Below are positions 19,809 through 30,336 of a DNA stretch of 64,000 bases, piece after piece. The notes beneath the pieces were generated by a model. That model had not been told where the DNA came from, did not search any database, and was given only the letters and a program-made list of their open reading frames with translations. The position numbers were made by a program, and so were the translations under genes. Every line of letters begins with the position of its first letter. Positions within the stretch are counted from its first letter, which is position 1. The DNA is from Streptococcus gallolyticus subsp. gallolyticus DSM 16831 (lineage in GTDB: Bacteria > Bacillota > Bacilli > Lactobacillales > Streptococcaceae), in NCBI RefSeq assembly GCF_002000985.1, contig NZ_CP018822.1, positions 2,002,001 to 2,066,000 of the forward strand, read 5' to 3'.

Positions 19809-22800
19809 TTAATCGACACCTAAAATTTCTTTAATATCTTCAATGGTCATGCTAGCACGTGTTTCATTGCCGTCAAGTACCGTTGTTACAAGATTTTTCT
19901 TGCTTTCTTGCATTTCTAGAATTTTTTCTTCAATGGTTCCGCGTGTAATCAAACGATAAACTTCGACATTTTCTTTTTGACCAATACGATGGGCGCGGCT
20001 AATGGCTTGCATTTCAACAGCTGGATTCCACCAAAGGTCAATCAAGATAACGGTATCGGCACCAGTCAAGTTAAGTCCTACACCACCTGCTTTCAAAGAA
20101 ATTAAGAAGGTATCTTTTGAGCCATTATTAAATGCTCGTGTCATTTCTTGACGGGCATTCGCTGGTGTTGACCCCGTAATCTTATAGGAAGTTAAGCCAA
20201 GCTTTTCCATTTCTTTTTCCGCAATATCAAGCATCCCTCTAAATTGTGAAAAGATAAGAGCACGGTGTCCATTTTCCTTGATTTGTGTCAAAAGAGTGCG
20301 AAGGCTGTCTAGTTTGCCACTTTCTCCATTGTAATCCATAAAGAGACTTGGCGTGTCACAAATTTGGCGCAAGCGGGTAATTCCTGATAGAATCTCGATC
20401 TTACGGCGATTAATATCAGCATCAGATGCTCCTGCAATCGTTTCTTGCATTTGTCGAAGCTGTGCTAAATAAATCGCTTTTTGCTTATGGTCAAGCTCAT
20501 TAGGATAATTAATTTCTATCAAATCTGGCAATTCTGGAAGAACTTCTTCCTTACGGCGACGCATGATAAATGGCTTAATAAAACGCGCCACTTGCTTAGC
20601 TTCCATTTTGAGGAAACGTTTTTTATCTGGCAATAATCCTGGCAAAACAATTTGGAAAATTGACCAGATTTCCAATAATTTATTTTCAATCGGTGTCCCA
20701 GAAAGCGCAAAACAATTTTTAACCTCAAATTGGCGCAAATAGTGAGCAATCTTCGTTTGTGTATTTTTCATCACTTGCGCTTCATCCAAAATCAAATAAT
20801 CAAAATTCAATTGGCTATATTCGTCAAAATCTTGACGGAAAGAGGAATAACTAGTAATCACAACCTGATGATTTTGCGAAATAATATCATCACGCACTGC
20901 TTTTAAACCGTAAGCCACAACGACATCAATTTCTGGTGCAAAGCGGGTAAATTCATCCTGCCAATTGTAAATCAAACTTGACGGCGATAGAATCAAAATG
21001 CGTGTCTCTGGCGTTAGTTTAGAAGCTAGAAAAGCAATTGTTTGCAAGGTCTTACCGAGTCCCATATCATCAGCTAAAATGCCACCAAATCCGTAATGGT
21101 CAAGCATAGATAACCAACGAACACCAGTCATCTGATAATCTCGTAACTGCGTGTTTAAATTTGGAATGGTGACCTCAAAACTTTCTGGGTGTCTCAAATC
21201 GTGCGCCAACTGTTCAACTTCTTTTGAAAATGTCACACGGTCATTGTCTTGGAATAAATCTGAAATTTGGAACGCTGAAATAGCTTCTAATTGCAAATGC
21301 CCATTTTTCAGCTGCTTAGCTCGTAAATTTTGCAAAGCATTACTGACACGTTGTGTTTCCTCATCAAAAACAACTAATTTACCAGCGTCGTTCACAAAAT
21401 AAGGTTGATTTTTAAAGAGTGCTTCTAAGGCATCATCAATATCGTTTTCAAAAATAGTTGAAAAATCAAAAGAAATATCCAACAAACCACCATTTGTCTG
21501 AACAGAAACTTGTGGGCGCTCAAACTGACGCATTTCTTCAAGGTCATCAGCCAAGGTTACCTTACCCAAACGTTCCAATTGTTCCAAGGTATTGGTAAAG
21601 AAGTCGTACAAATCTTCATTTGCCAATGGTGCATGGTAAGATGAAAACGAGGCAGCAAAGCCATTGGCTTCTAAAGTCCTAAACACACGTTCTTCATGCT
21701 TAAAATGACTAGCAAATGGTAAGTCTTCAAGTTCACGTTTACTACTGACCTTAACCATACCATAATCAAAAGTCACCTTTAAAGCAATCTCTTGGTATTC
21801 ATTTAACATTAAATGGAAAGAAGGTACAAAGTCATGAATTTCAAAACTTTTCGGAGCTTCAACCACTCCAAGCTCTTTAAAATCAAGCAAACTAGCAGCT
21901 AATTTTGCTTGGTCATCCAAATCAAAGAACAAATGCTTCGCTAAATCAGACTCAATCGGCAGGCTACGAACAGCGGCTAAGATTTTTTGTTGCTTCAAAT
22001 TCAAACCGTAAATCATACCATTTGTGAATAAGAAAGCATTGTCAAAAAGTGGCTGAAATGTTTTTTCTGTAATAACCAGTTCAATTGATTGACGGTGAAC
22101 AATGACTTTAAATGACAACAGCCCTTCTGAGCCATCTAATGGTCTAAAAACCAGTTGCCCATAATTCTGATGATTGTGTTCAAATGAGAAATCATAAAGC
22201 TCGTTTAACAATGAAATGCCTTCCTCAAATGTCCCACTTGTCAACGCAAGATTTCGACCGTGATTTGGCAAAATATACTCCAAATCAACACGGTCACTAT
22301 CTGGCAAAACACGCCATAAAAATTGAATCAAGTCTTTACTAGCTTCATCAAATTGAATCAAAGACAAGGGTTCAAAATAATTTTTCCCAATTTGATAGTA
22401 GCCCTCGCTTTTAACAACCGCTAAAAAGGCTTTAATATCTCGGACAACATAAGCACGGTCATCAGGCAAACGATTAATTTTTAACGTCCACCAATAATCT
22501 GATGAATAGGGACTCTGACTACCATAAGCTGCTAAACGGTATTTTGTTGTGTCGTCATCGTTGATAACCAAGCCGTCCAAAAAGACACTACCAAATGAGG
22601 TCACTTTTTTCGTTTCTTGCTGAATTTCTTGATGTGAACTAAGCTCATCTGACAACTCTTTGCCTTCTGTATTATTTTTTAGGAAATACTCTAAAGCCGC
22701 CAAATGCTCACAATATTTTTTCTTGGCAAACAGGTCACAATCACATCTCACCTGTTCATCTTCTAAAGCATACTGAAGATGATGTGCACCAACTTTCGCT

Positions 22801-22898
22801 TGAATTACTTCTTCTCGTTTACTAACAATATCAACCAAACCTTGTTCGTAAAGTTCTATTCCCTGATTGCGAATTCGACCTGGAATCATTCTACCCAC
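19809..22898 (-). CDS. SNF2-family DEAD/DEAH ATPase with SWIM zinc finger
   Basis: A 1029-residue Swi2/Snf2 protein. The N-terminal SWIM finger has C52, C54, C63 and H65 (CDCDLFAKKKYCEH). The ATPase occupies roughly residues 560-1029: LADDMGLGKTLQTIAFL (Walker A), LDEAQ (motif II), ALSGTPIEN (III), then the helicase C half with FSQFRG, GGVGLNLTGAD and AHRIGQ. A wide central region (130-540) has no motif I recognise. Such proteins translocate on double-stranded DNA and displace proteins such as RNA polymerase (RapA-like); the physiological target in streptococci is not established. It sits between der and the murC promoter. Confidence 0.92.
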   Translation of the reverse strand: MGRMIPGRIRNQGIELYEQGLVDIVSKREEVIQAKVGAHHLQYALEDEQVRCDCDLFAKKKYCEHLAALEYFLKNNTEGKELSDELSSHQEIQQETKKVTSFGSVFLDGLVINDDDTTKYRLAAYGSQSPYSSDYWWTLKINRLPDDRAYVVRDIKAFLAVVKSEGYYQIGKNYFEPLSLIQFDEASKDLIQFLWRVLPDSDRVDLEYILPNHGRNLALTSGTFEEGISLLNELYDFSFEHNHQNYGQLVFRPLDGSEGLLSFKVIVHRQSIELVITEKTFQPLFDNAFLFTNGMIYGLNLKQQKILAAVRSLPIESDLAKHLFFDLDDQAKLAASLLDFKELGVVEAPKSFEIHDFVPSFHLMLNEYQEIALKVTFDYGMVKVSSKRELEDLPFASHFKHEERVFRTLEANGFAASFSSYHAPLANEDLYDFFTNTLEQLERLGKVTLADDLEEMRQFERPQVSVQTNGGLLDISFDFSTIFENDIDDALEALFKNQPYFVNDAGKLVVFDEETQRVSNALQNLRAKQLKNGHLQLEAISAFQISDLFQDNDRVTFSKEVEQLAHDLRHPESFEVTIPNLNTQLRDYQMTGVRWLSMLDHYGFGGILADDMGLGKTLQTIAFLASKLTPETRILILSPSSLIYNWQDEFTRFAPEIDVVVAYGLKAVRDDIISQNHQVVITSYSSFRQDFDEYSQLNFDYLILDEAQVMKNTQTKIAHYLRQFEVKNCFALSGTPIENKLLEIWSIFQIVLPGLLPDKKRFLKMEAKQVARFIKPFIMRRRKEEVLPELPDLIEINYPNELDHKQKAIYLAQLRQMQETIAGASDADINRRKIEILSGITRLRQICDTPSLFMDYNGESGKLDSLRTLLTQIKENGHRALIFSQFRGMLDIAEKEMEKLGLTSYKITGSTPANARQEMTRAFNNGSKDTFLISLKAGGVGLNLTGADTVILIDLWWNPAVEMQAISRAHRIGQKENVEVYRLITRGTIEEKILEMQESKKNLVTTVLDGNETRASMTIEDIKEILGVD

Positions 22899-23010
22899 TC
22901 TTAGCCACCACCTTTTTCCTTATCCTTTTATTATATCAAATTCAGCCTTCTTTAGCTTGAAAAAATAATCCTTTTGATTTTATTTTTAGCGATATTTTCC
23001 AAATGCAGCC

Positions 23011-23036
23011 AAAAAAGCACCACAAACGGTGCTTTT
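23011..23036 (-). terminator. Rho-independent terminator of der
   Basis: AAAAGCACC and GGTGCTTTT pair around a six-base loop, followed by a T run on the minus strand. Confidence 0.9.
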
Positions 23037-23041
23037 AAGTC

Positions 23042-24352
23042 TTATTTACGTTTGCGGGCAATCAAATTGATTGGTGTGCCTTCAAAGCCGAAAGCTGCAC
23101 GGATTTGATTTTCCAAGAAACGCATATATGAGAAGTGCATGAGTTCTTCTTCGTTAACAAAGATAACAAACGTTGGTGGTTTAACAGAAACTTGTGTGCC
23201 GTAGAATATTTTCAAACGTTTCCCTTTATCTGTTGGTGTTGGGTTGATAGCAATGGCATCCATGATAACATCATTAAGCACAGCTGATGGAATACGCTTG
23301 TTTTGGCTTGCGCTAATTTTCTTAATCATATCAGGCAATTTGTTCAAGCGTTGTTTTGTCGCTGCTGAAACAAAGATAATTGGTGCATATGACAAGAATT
23401 GGAATTGGTCACGAATGTCTTCTTCCCATTTTACAACTGTATGGTTGTCTTTTTCAATCGTATCCCATTTGTTAACAACGATAATGATTCCTTTACCAGC
23501 TTCGTGAGCAAATCCTGCAATACGTTTATCGTACTCACGAATTCCTTCTTCGGCATTGATAACCATAAGAACAATGTCTGAACGGTCAATGGCACGCATT
23601 GAACGCATTACTGAATATTTTTCAGTATTTTCATAAACCTTACCAGATTTACGCATACCTGCGGTGTCAATCATTGTATATTCTTGACCTTCGCTGTCCG
23701 TAAAGTTTGTGTCGATAGCATCACGTGTTGTCCCTGCAATTGGGCTTGCAATCACACGTTCTTCACCAAGAATCGCGTTAATCAAACTTGATTTACCAAC
23801 GTTTGGACGACCAATCAAACTGAATTTGATAATATCTGGATTTTCATCCTCTTCCTCAACAGGCAGATTTTCAACGATAGCATCCAAGACATCCCCCGTA
23901 CCAATCCCATGAACAGATGACACTGGGTATGGATCCCCAAGACCAAGTGAGTAAAAGTCATAAATATCACTACGCATTTCAGGGTTGTCAACTTTATTGA
24001 CCACTAAAATCACTGGTTTATTAGTACGATACAAGATTTTTGAAACATATTCATCAGCATCTGTAACGCCTTCTTTTCCTGAAACCACAAACACGATAAC
24101 ATCTGCTTCAGTCATCGCAATGTCAGCTTGGTGTTTGATTTGTTCCATAAACGGCGCATCAACGTCATCAATACCACCAGTATCAATCAATGAAAACTTG
24201 CGGTTAAGCCATTCACCTGTTGTGTAAATGCGGTCGCGTGTAACACCTTCGACATCTTCCACAATTGAAATGCGCTCACCTGCGATACGGTTAAACAAAG
24301 TCGATTTTCCAACATTTGGACGCCCGACAATAGCAACAGTAGGTAAAGCCAT
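23042..24352 (-). CDS. der: Ribosome-assembly GTPase Der (EngA)
   Basis: A 436-residue GTPase with two tandem G domains and a C-terminal KH-like domain. P-loops GRPNVGKST (residues 9-17) and GRPNVGKSS (near 183), with DTGG/DTAG G3 motifs and NKVD/NKWD G4 motifs, are all present. It acts in maturation of the 50S ribosomal subunit and is essential. It lies downstream of dnaI with a 151-base gap and ends at a clear terminator. Confidence 0.97.
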   Translation of the reverse strand: MALPTVAIVGRPNVGKSTLFNRIAGERISIVEDVEGVTRDRIYTTGEWLNRKFSLIDTGGIDDVDAPFMEQIKHQADIAMTEADVIVFVVSGKEGVTDADEYVSKILYRTNKPVILVVNKVDNPEMRSDIYDFYSLGLGDPYPVSSVHGIGTGDVLDAIVENLPVEEEDENPDIIKFSLIGRPNVGKSSLINAILGEERVIASPIAGTTRDAIDTNFTDSEGQEYTMIDTAGMRKSGKVYENTEKYSVMRSMRAIDRSDIVLMVINAEEGIREYDKRIAGFAHEAGKGIIIVVNKWDTIEKDNHTVVKWEEDIRDQFQFLSYAPIIFVSAATKQRLNKLPDMIKKISASQNKRIPSAVLNDVIMDAIAINPTPTDKGKRLKIFYGTQVSVKPPTFVIFVNEEELMHFSYMRFLENQIRAAFGFEGTPINLIARKRK

Positions 24353-24503
24353 AATTCTTCTAGTACCAGCTTCGTTAAAACAGTCTCAACTATTTTAAGT
24401 GGATTTTTCCACACGAAAGACATTTTGATTTCTCAAAAATGCCTTTGTCGAATTTATTCCTTTCAAATTCTTTTATCTATTTATCACTTTTAATGATTTA
24501 CGA

Positions 24504-25406
24504 TTAGCGACGATTATCACCTTGCAGATGAATTTCACGAGCCAAATAACGAATACGCTCCATAACACGCTTTGCTTGCCACGTTTCATCACCTGAGCGT
24601 GATGCTGCAAAGTGTTCTTCAAGTCCTTTAAAATCAAGATTTGATGTAAAGAATGTCAAGAGATTTTCTTGCATTCGATATTGCAAAATAACCTGCAAAA
24701 CATCATCACGAATCCATGGGCTTTGTTGTTCTGCCCCAATATCATCAAGAACTAAAATTTCAGATTGTTTGATTTGGTCAATTTGCTCTTTCACCGTTCC
24801 TGTATTGATAGCATTTTTAATATCAACACAGAAAGTTGGAAAATGAAGCAAAGTCGTTGACTTGCCGTACTTGGCAGATAAACGATTTGCTAGATAAGCC
24901 ATCAAATAAGACTTCCCAACACCAAAATTTCCAAAAACATAAAGCCCTTTTTGAGTTCCTGTCTCAAGATTTTTTTGATAATCGTTCAAATAATTGTAAA
25001 TTTCAATACGATTTGGGTCTCCTAAATCAAGATCATCTGTTGAAATGTGTTTGAGACTAGCTGGCAAGCCAATCAAAGTCACACGATTTTTAATATCTTG
25101 ACGTTTTTTAGCCTCAACTAATTCGCGTGTTTCCAAATAAATGACATCTGCATAGCCCTCATTCATACTAAGAGCAGGCTTGTACCCTTTAGCAATATAG
25201 GATTCATCCTGATTTTGAAATTTTTCACGCTCCACCATGAATTGATTAAACTTAGGTAGGCTACGGTTAATTTGCTCCTGAGTCAAGCCATTTGACGTGA
25301 TAAAATCAGCAATTTCCTTATCTGCTAAAATAACTTGGGTCAATTCATTAAGGTCTGTGCGACTTTGGCGAAGCTGTTTAGCCAAGGTTTGTCCGATTTT
25401 TTCCAT
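24504..25406 (-). CDS. dnaI: Primosomal helicase loader DnaI
   Basis: A 300-residue AAA+ ATPase that loads the replicative helicase. The N-terminal helicase-binding part (1-110) is followed by the ATPase with GNFGVGKSYL (Walker A), LVLDDIGAEQQ (Walker B) and FTSNLDF. GGAG is spaced for the ATG at 25406 rather than the GTG one codon earlier. It follows dnaB with a ten-base gap, forming nrdR-dnaB-dnaI downstream of covRS. Confidence 0.95.
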   Translation of the reverse strand: MEKIGQTLAKQLRQSRTDLNELTQVILADKEIADFITSNGLTQEQINRSLPKFNQFMVEREKFQNQDESYIAKGYKPALSMNEGYADVIYLETRELVEAKKRQDIKNRVTLIGLPASLKHISTDDLDLGDPNRIEIYNYLNDYQKNLETGTQKGLYVFGNFGVGKSYLMAYLANRLSAKYGKSTTLLHFPTFCVDIKNAINTGTVKEQIDQIKQSEILVLDDIGAEQQSPWIRDDVLQVILQYRMQENLLTFFTSNLDFKGLEEHFAASRSGDETWQAKRVMERIRYLAREIHLQGDNRR

Positions 25407-25416
25407 CACTCGCTCC

Positions 25417-26574
25417 TTAATCTTCTAACATGCTACGTTTGAGTTCTTCCAATTTCGCTTTTTCTTCAGCAGTAGCAACATGCTTGTATTCTTTTGCTGT
25501 CCATTCAGGGACATTGCTTTTAGCAACTTTTGCTTGTGCTTTACGGTCTTTATTGCGTTGGGCAAAGCTGCGCATTTTTAAAACAGCAGCTTCAGCAGTC
25601 GTAATGTTTTGATAAGCAAAATCATTTGCCACCTTCATAATGTAAGGTTTATTGAGATTAGCTGACTGCGTTTTATTTAACGTATAAAGCACCATGACAT
25701 TAATTACTTCATCTAAAAAGCTCATGTTGGCTAATTCTTCCAACAATTTTCGCTCGCTCTCGGTAACCACTGCACGACGTGGTGCCTTGATTTTCTCCAA
25801 AAATTCTCTTGCATTAGCTTGCTTGGCTTCACGAATAATCACTTGTTCCTTGGTGTCAAATTGCTCTTTGCTTTGACCTTGTGATTTCAAATTTTTGGGT
25901 TGTTCCAACTGAACAGTCATTCGTTGTGGTGAAATTTTACCATTAATAGCCGTGCTTTTTGCCAAATGATAGGTATCAAACCAATTCATGGTGTATTTGT
26001 CAGCAAGGCTGTAAATCGAAACAACATCTGCTTTTTCATCTTTAAATTGCAGGCCATCACGCAACATCAAACGCTCAAAGCTATCCAAATCAAAATGATT
26101 TTTTGACACATTTGCTTTTGGCTTTGGTGTTCCTTCTGCTGAAAAAATATCCGAGAATTTTTTGGAAATATCTCTAGCCTCTTGCGGAATTTTAATATCC
26201 AGCTCAGCCACTGCAACATCACCAATTTCCTGCTCTAACAAGCGACGATAGACAGGATTGCTAAGAAAAGTCTCACGATTCAAAGCTGGCTGCAATTTTA
26301 AAACATAAGCATCACGTGTTTGGTACAAAACAAGCAAATCAACAGCAGTCAAAATTGCAAAAGCTTCTTCCACCTGACGCATGCTTAATTGCAAATGATT
26401 GAGAATCTCACTAAATTTGTGACGTTTAACACCATCATCAAAAAATGCCAACAAATAATCATAAAGCAAAACCGCGTGATTTCCAATCACTGGGTGATAC
26501 AGCTGGCTAAGACTATCAGAATCTAATAAAACCTTATTATTTTTGATATAAGAAAACTCATCGATCGGTCTCAT
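25417..26574 (-). CDS. dnaB: Replication initiation/membrane attachment protein DnaB
   Basis: A 385-residue Gram-positive DnaB (not the replicative helicase). It carries two DnaD/DnaB-type segments: an N-terminal winged helix (1-110, [21 protein letters not shown]) and a C-terminal DnaB_2 domain (about 280-350, ending before a lysine-rich tail). It acts with DnaD and DnaI in primosome assembly at oriC. The start overlaps the nrdR stop by 17 bases, and dnaI begins ten bases after its stop. Confidence 0.93.
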   Translation of the reverse strand: MRPIDEFSYIKNNKVLLDSDSLSQLYHPVIGNHAVLLYDYLLAFFDDGVKRHKFSEILNHLQLSMRQVEEAFAILTAVDLLVLYQTRDAYVLKLQPALNRETFLSNPVYRRLLEQEIGDVAVAELDIKIPQEARDISKKFSDIFSAEGTPKPKANVSKNHFDLDSFERLMLRDGLQFKDEKADVVSIYSLADKYTMNWFDTYHLAKSTAINGKISPQRMTVQLEQPKNLKSQGQSKEQFDTKEQVIIREAKQANAREFLEKIKAPRRAVVTESERKLLEELANMSFLDEVINVMVLYTLNKTQSANLNKPYIMKVANDFAYQNITTAEAAVLKMRSFAQRNKDRKAQAKVAKSNVPEWTAKEYKHVATAEEKAKLEELKRSMLED

Positions 26575-27055
26575 TTAAATTACTTCTTTTCTTCTTACTA
26601 TGAACTCGGTTGGTAATTTGTTGTAGAAGTTCTTCAATCTCATCAACATCTTTAAACGATTTGTAAACAGAGGCAAAACGCACATAAGTGATCTCATCAA
26701 GTTCAGCTAACTCATCCATGACAAGATTACCAATGGCTGTACTCGGAACTTCACCTTCGTACTCACTACGAACTTTTTGCTCGATACGTGAAACAACTTG
26801 TTCAATATCATCGCTTGATACTGGACGTTTTTGAGCACTTTGGAAAATACCATTTAAAATCTTTTCACGAGAAAATTGTTCACGCGTTCCATCTTTTTTA
26901 ATGACTAGTAAGGGCAATTCTTCAACACGTTCAAAAGTCGTGAAACGTGTATGACAATTTTCACATTCGCGACGACGTCTAATGGTATTTCCGTCTTCAG
27001 CTTGGCGACTATCAATAACACTTGATTTATTATAATTACATTTTGGACAACGCAT
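26558..27055 (-). CDS. nrdR: Ribonucleotide reductase repressor NrdR
   Basis: A 165-residue nucleotide-sensing repressor. The N-terminal zinc ribbon is CPKC...CENC (residues 3-35, with RRRREC) and the ATP-cone follows ([16 protein letters not shown]). It represses nrd operons when dATP is high by binding NrdR boxes. The ATG at 27055 gives the family length; an in-frame TTG 21 bases upstream is less likely. It overlaps dnaB, so it also heads the replication-initiation gene group. Confidence 0.96.
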   Translation of the reverse strand: MRCPKCNYNKSSVIDSRQAEDGNTIRRRRECENCHTRFTTFERVEELPLLVIKKDGTREQFSREKILNGIFQSAQKRPVSSDDIEQVVSRIEQKVRSEYEGEVPSTAIGNLVMDELAELDEITYVRFASVYKSFKDVDEIEELLQQITNRVHSKKKRSNLNETDR

Positions 27056-27178
27056 GCAAACACCCCATTCTACCAATTATTTTAATACTTTATTCTAACA
27101 TAAAATCAATCATTATGAAAGTAATACCAGTTTGACCATATCAGCCAAAACTTTTCCCCATTTCTTAAACCTTGTCCC

Positions 27179-27222
27179 TTTTCTAATAAAAAATGACTGT
27201 TCAATCATGCTTTATTAGAAAA
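27179..27222. repeat. Twelve-base inverted repeat between covS and nrdR
   Basis: TTTTCTAATAAA (27179-27190) recurs as its exact reverse complement at 27211-27222, separated by 20 bases. It may be an operator or an RNA hairpin; no family is recognised. Confidence 0.6.
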
Positions 27223-27255
27223 ACGAACAGACCGAGAGAAAAACTCAGTCTGTCT
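27219..27255 (-). terminator. Terminator of covRS
   Basis: The stem (27225-27236 with 27244-27255, one G-T-type mismatch) overlaps the covS stop codon and is followed by GTTTTTC on the minus strand. Confidence 0.75.
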
Positions 27256-28729
27256 TATCTTGTTTTGTCTTAAGTATCGGAATAACCAATGTAAACTCCG
27301 TGCCTTCGTCAACAACACTATTAACGCTAACATTGAGCTCATAAGCATCAACAATCTGCTTAAGAATAGCTAAACCAATCCCAAGACCTCCTTGTGTCGA
27401 AACACGATTACGTGATTTATCTGTTCGATAAAAACGTTCAAAAATATATTTTAGGTCTTCTTGAGAAATACCTTCTCCTTCATCCTTAACTTTGACAATA
27501 GCATCATCTCCTTGGATGTCCAAAGTCACATGGATTATTTTGCTTCCAGAAGAATATTTTACGCCATTATCAATTAAAATCAAAATTGCCTGTTCGAAAT
27601 GATTTTTGTAAATTTCTGCAAAGACACATTCTTCCACACTTGTTGAAAATTGGAAATTAAAATCTGGGTGCAAAATACGGAAATTTCCCAAAACAAATTC
27701 GATTGATTTTTTCAAATCTGTTTTTTCACCTTTGTGTAAATCAAAACTTCCCTGAACACGAACCATATCTAGCATTTCATTAACCATAATGGACATTCGA
27801 TCCGTTTCATGATAAGCAGCATCTAAACTTTCTTCAAGAATATGTTGGTCTTCTTTCCCCCAACGTTTCAGTAAACCAAGATGTCCTTTAATAACTGCAA
27901 TCGGTGTTCGTAATTCATGACTAACATCACTAACAAAACGCGCTTGTCTTTTAGTATACCCTTCAATTTGGTCTAACATTTTATCAAAGTTAGCAGAAAT
28001 TTCTTCAATTTCATCTCCAGAATGAATATCACTACGGACAGTCAAATCACCAGGATTTTCAGCAATATTACTAACAATTCCTTGAAATTCTTCCAACGGA
28101 CGTAAAAAGCGTTTTGTTGAAGAGAAAAGAACATGTAAAATTAACCCAATCTCAACTAACTCTGCAATCAAAAGGATTGCCACAAGACAATGTCGCATTA
28201 GATAGTAGGAGCTAAAGTGTTGAAAAAGCGTCACATAACCAATAACTTCTCTTGTGTTTTTGGAGTAAACTTTCGCCGTTGAATAGTAACCTGTAAAAGC
28301 AGGTGCACGGTAGATTTTTGTCTTGCCAACTGTACCTGTTTTAAAATTTGCAACTGACTTATCAGTCGTTAAAACTAATTGCTTATCCTTGTTAAAAATG
28401 GCGACATCTTGATTATCAGAAGTCAAATCATCAATCCCACCACTTTTATCTAGGATATATTGGGCATCATCTTCCTCAACAAGTGACCCCGTAGCATTAT
28501 ACTCATCCAACAGATCCAAAAGATTATCAACTGTCAGTGCACTTTCTTGAGACAAAAAATCTCTCACTACTTCGGCACCTTGCTCAACATCGTAACGTTC
28601 TCGTGCTAAAAAGATTTGGGTAGTCCCAAAGTACACGATTAGATTAAAAATAGTTAACACAAGGAGAATCCGAAGCAAAGAGAAAATCGATATTTTTCTA
28701 GATAAAGACTTTTCTTCCCATTTTATCAT
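27245..28729 (-). CDS. covS: Sensor histidine kinase CovS (CsrS)
   Basis: A 494-residue membrane kinase. Helices at about 13-37 and 181-203 flank an extracellular sensor of roughly 140 residues. A HAMP linker follows, then the dimerisation helix with phospho-acceptor H271 in VSHELRTPIA and the ATPase with LILIDNGVKYS, GEGI and GGLGIGLAI. In S. pyogenes CovS senses Mg2+ and LL-37 and controls CovR phosphorylation and virulence genes. Its start abuts the covR stop (one-base overlap). Confidence 0.93.
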   Translation of the reverse strand: MIKWEEKSLSRKISIFSLLRILLVLTIFNLIVYFGTTQIFLARERYDVEQGAEVVRDFLSQESALTVDNLLDLLDEYNATGSLVEEDDAQYILDKSGGIDDLTSDNQDVAIFNKDKQLVLTTDKSVANFKTGTVGKTKIYRAPAFTGYYSTAKVYSKNTREVIGYVTLFQHFSSYYLMRHCLVAILLIAELVEIGLILHVLFSSTKRFLRPLEEFQGIVSNIAENPGDLTVRSDIHSGDEIEEISANFDKMLDQIEGYTKRQARFVSDVSHELRTPIAVIKGHLGLLKRWGKEDQHILEESLDAAYHETDRMSIMVNEMLDMVRVQGSFDLHKGEKTDLKKSIEFVLGNFRILHPDFNFQFSTSVEECVFAEIYKNHFEQAILILIDNGVKYSSGSKIIHVTLDIQGDDAIVKVKDEGEGISQEDLKYIFERFYRTDKSRNRVSTQGGLGIGLAILKQIVDAYELNVSVNSVVDEGTEFTLVIPILKTKQDKTD

Positions 28730-29421
28730 TATTTTTCTCGAATAATGTATCCCATTCCACGAACTGTTTGAATGTAAGATTCTTTACCTGGAATATCGAC
28801 TTTTCCGCGAAGGTAACGGATATAAACATCAACAACATTTGTCTCAATATCTGTATCGTATCTCCAAACACTGGCTAGCAGTTCTTCACGTGTCATTACA
28901 CGATTAACATTTGACAAAAGAACACTTAACAAATCGTACTCACGTTTTGTAAGCGAAATTTCATCATCACCTCGAACCGCTGAACGATTTTGAGGATTTA
29001 AGCGTAGACCAAGCAATCCTTCTTTTCCTTGACTGTCTTGTTCACGTTTAGATTCAACATCTTGACGGCGGAAAACAGCACGAACACGAGCCAAGAGTTC
29101 TTCAATTGCAAATGGTTTGACAATATAGTCATCTGCACCACGATCAAGCCCAGCAACAATATCCATAATAGAGTCGCGAGCTGTCATCATAATAATAGAA
29201 GTTTCTTTTTCCAATCGAAGACGACGCGTGATTTCAAATCCATCCATATCTGGAAGCATTAAATCAAGCAAAATCAAGTCAAAATCGTCATCAAGAGCCG
29301 TTTGAAGCCCTAAGCGCCCGTTTGTTTCTACAACTACAGAATAACCTTCGTGTTGTAACTCCAAAGACACAAAGCGTGCAAGATTTTTTTCATCTTCAAT
29401 AATTAAAATCTTTTTACTCAT
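28729..29421 (-). CDS. covR: Response regulator CovR (CsrR)
   Basis: A 230-residue OmpR-family regulator. The receiver domain begins KKILIIEDEKNLARFVSLEL; the phospho-acceptor is D53 (LILLDLMLPD). The C-terminal winged helix has LTKREYDLL and VWRYDTDIETNVVDVYIRYL. The N-terminus is nearly identical to pyogenic-streptococcal CovR, a global repressor of capsule and secreted virulence factors. The ATG at 29421 is favoured by family N-termini. A linker insertion near residues 120-135 (rich in E, Q, K) is poorly conserved by eye. Confidence 0.95.
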   Translation of the reverse strand: MSKKILIIEDEKNLARFVSLELQHEGYSVVVETNGRLGLQTALDDDFDLILLDLMLPDMDGFEITRRLRLEKETSIIMMTARDSIMDIVAGLDRGADDYIVKPFAIEELLARVRAVFRRQDVESKREQDSQGKEGLLGLRLNPQNRSAVRGDDEISLTKREYDLLSVLLSNVNRVMTREELLASVWRYDTDIETNVVDVYIRYLRGKVDIPGKESYIQTVRGMGYIIREK

Positions 29422-29522
29422 TGTCACCAACCTTTTATTATTTTAAAGATTATAAAATCTCTATTTTGCTAAAGTATACACTCCTATACAGAGCACCTTC
29501 TTTGTTTCCCAATGAGAAAAAG

Positions 29523-29528
29523 ATTATA
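29523..29528 (-). promoter_or_regulatory. Extended -10 element of the covR promoter
   Basis: TATAAT preceded by TGC on the minus strand lies about 100 bases before covR. There is no convincing -35. The surrounding AT-rich region (29422-29658) would be a natural place for CovR ATTARA sites but I did not define any. Confidence 0.5.
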
Positions 29529-29658
29529 GCATTTTCATCACTTTGTTATAATATCCTCAAAATAAACAATAAAGATAAGTATACTATATCGCTTTAAAAG
29601 TATATCAAAGTGTTAACGATAATTCAAGAATATTTTATTTTTTTTAATAAAAATAGTA

Positions 29659-30195
29659 TCAATCTTCAAACAATCCATTTAAAGCAGAAAACGGATTATT
29701 TTCTTTTTTCTTCTTATCTTGCAGGGCATCATATTGCTCTTCTGTCAAAACTGACCAGCTATTTCCTGATGGCATTGTGTCAGAATTTTGTTCCTCTTCG
29801 CTTAAAACTTGCATTGGAATCGTTAACAAAATATTATCAATAGCGCTCTCTTCTAAATCAATATAATCTTCTTCAAGTACTAAAACAAGATTTTCTCTAA
29901 CAAGATCTTCTTTTGCATGAATATCCACTGCTTCAATAAAAATTTCTGAGACTTCTTCAACTTGATGTACATCTACAGGCAGCATTGAGCGACTTGACGG
30001 TAATGTAATTGTATAATCAAGTGTATAATTTAACAAATATAATCCATCATCGTAGGAAATAGTCCCTTGTACAAAAATCTCTTTAACATCTAGCACATCT
30101 TTGTTACGTTCTATTAATTTTTCTTTAATTTCTAAAACAGAATTAAAATTAATTCCATCTGGATTCTTTTTTATTTCCGAAATTGAAAACATCAT
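29659..30195 (-). CDS. DUF177 (YceD-like) protein
   Basis: A 178-residue acidic cytoplasmic protein with the DUF177 pattern: an IKKNPDG start, ISYDDGLYLLNYTLDYTITLPSSRSM (residues about 52-77) and the ending NPFSALNGLFED typical of the family. DUF177 genes normally precede rpmF (ribosomal L32) and are linked to rRNA or ribosome metabolism; here rpmF is not adjacent. The start is set by AGAGG upstream, near tandem ATG codons at 30195 and 30192. Precise role unknown. Confidence 0.85.
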   Translation of the reverse strand: MMFSISEIKKNPDGINFNSVLEIKEKLIERNKDVLDVKEIFVQGTISYDDGLYLLNYTLDYTITLPSSRSMLPVDVHQVEEVSEIFIEAVDIHAKEDLVRENLVLVLEEDYIDLEESAIDNILLTIPMQVLSEEEQNSDTMPSGNSWSVLTEEQYDALQDKKKKENNPFSALNGLFED

Positions 30196-30225
30196 TATTA
30201 CTACCTCTTTTAAAATTTCTTTACT

Positions 30226-30231
30226 ATTATA
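30226..30231 (-). promoter_or_regulatory. Extended -10 of the DUF177 gene
   Basis: TATAAT preceded by TGG on the minus strand, about 30 bases upstream of the start codon. The -35 is not clear. Confidence 0.55.
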
Positions 30232-30298
30232 CCAACTTTTTACGGTATTGTCTGTACATATTACTACCAATAATAAAGCTTATTGAATAATGTAGCAA

Positions 30299-30325
30299 CA
30301 AAAAACTTCACACAAGCGTGTGAAG
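30299..30325 (-). terminator. Rho-independent terminator of htpX
   Basis: CTTCACAC pairs perfectly with GTGTGAAG around a four-base loop, followed by TTTTTTG on the minus strand. Confidence 0.9.
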
Positions 30326-30336
30326 GAGAAAAATAC

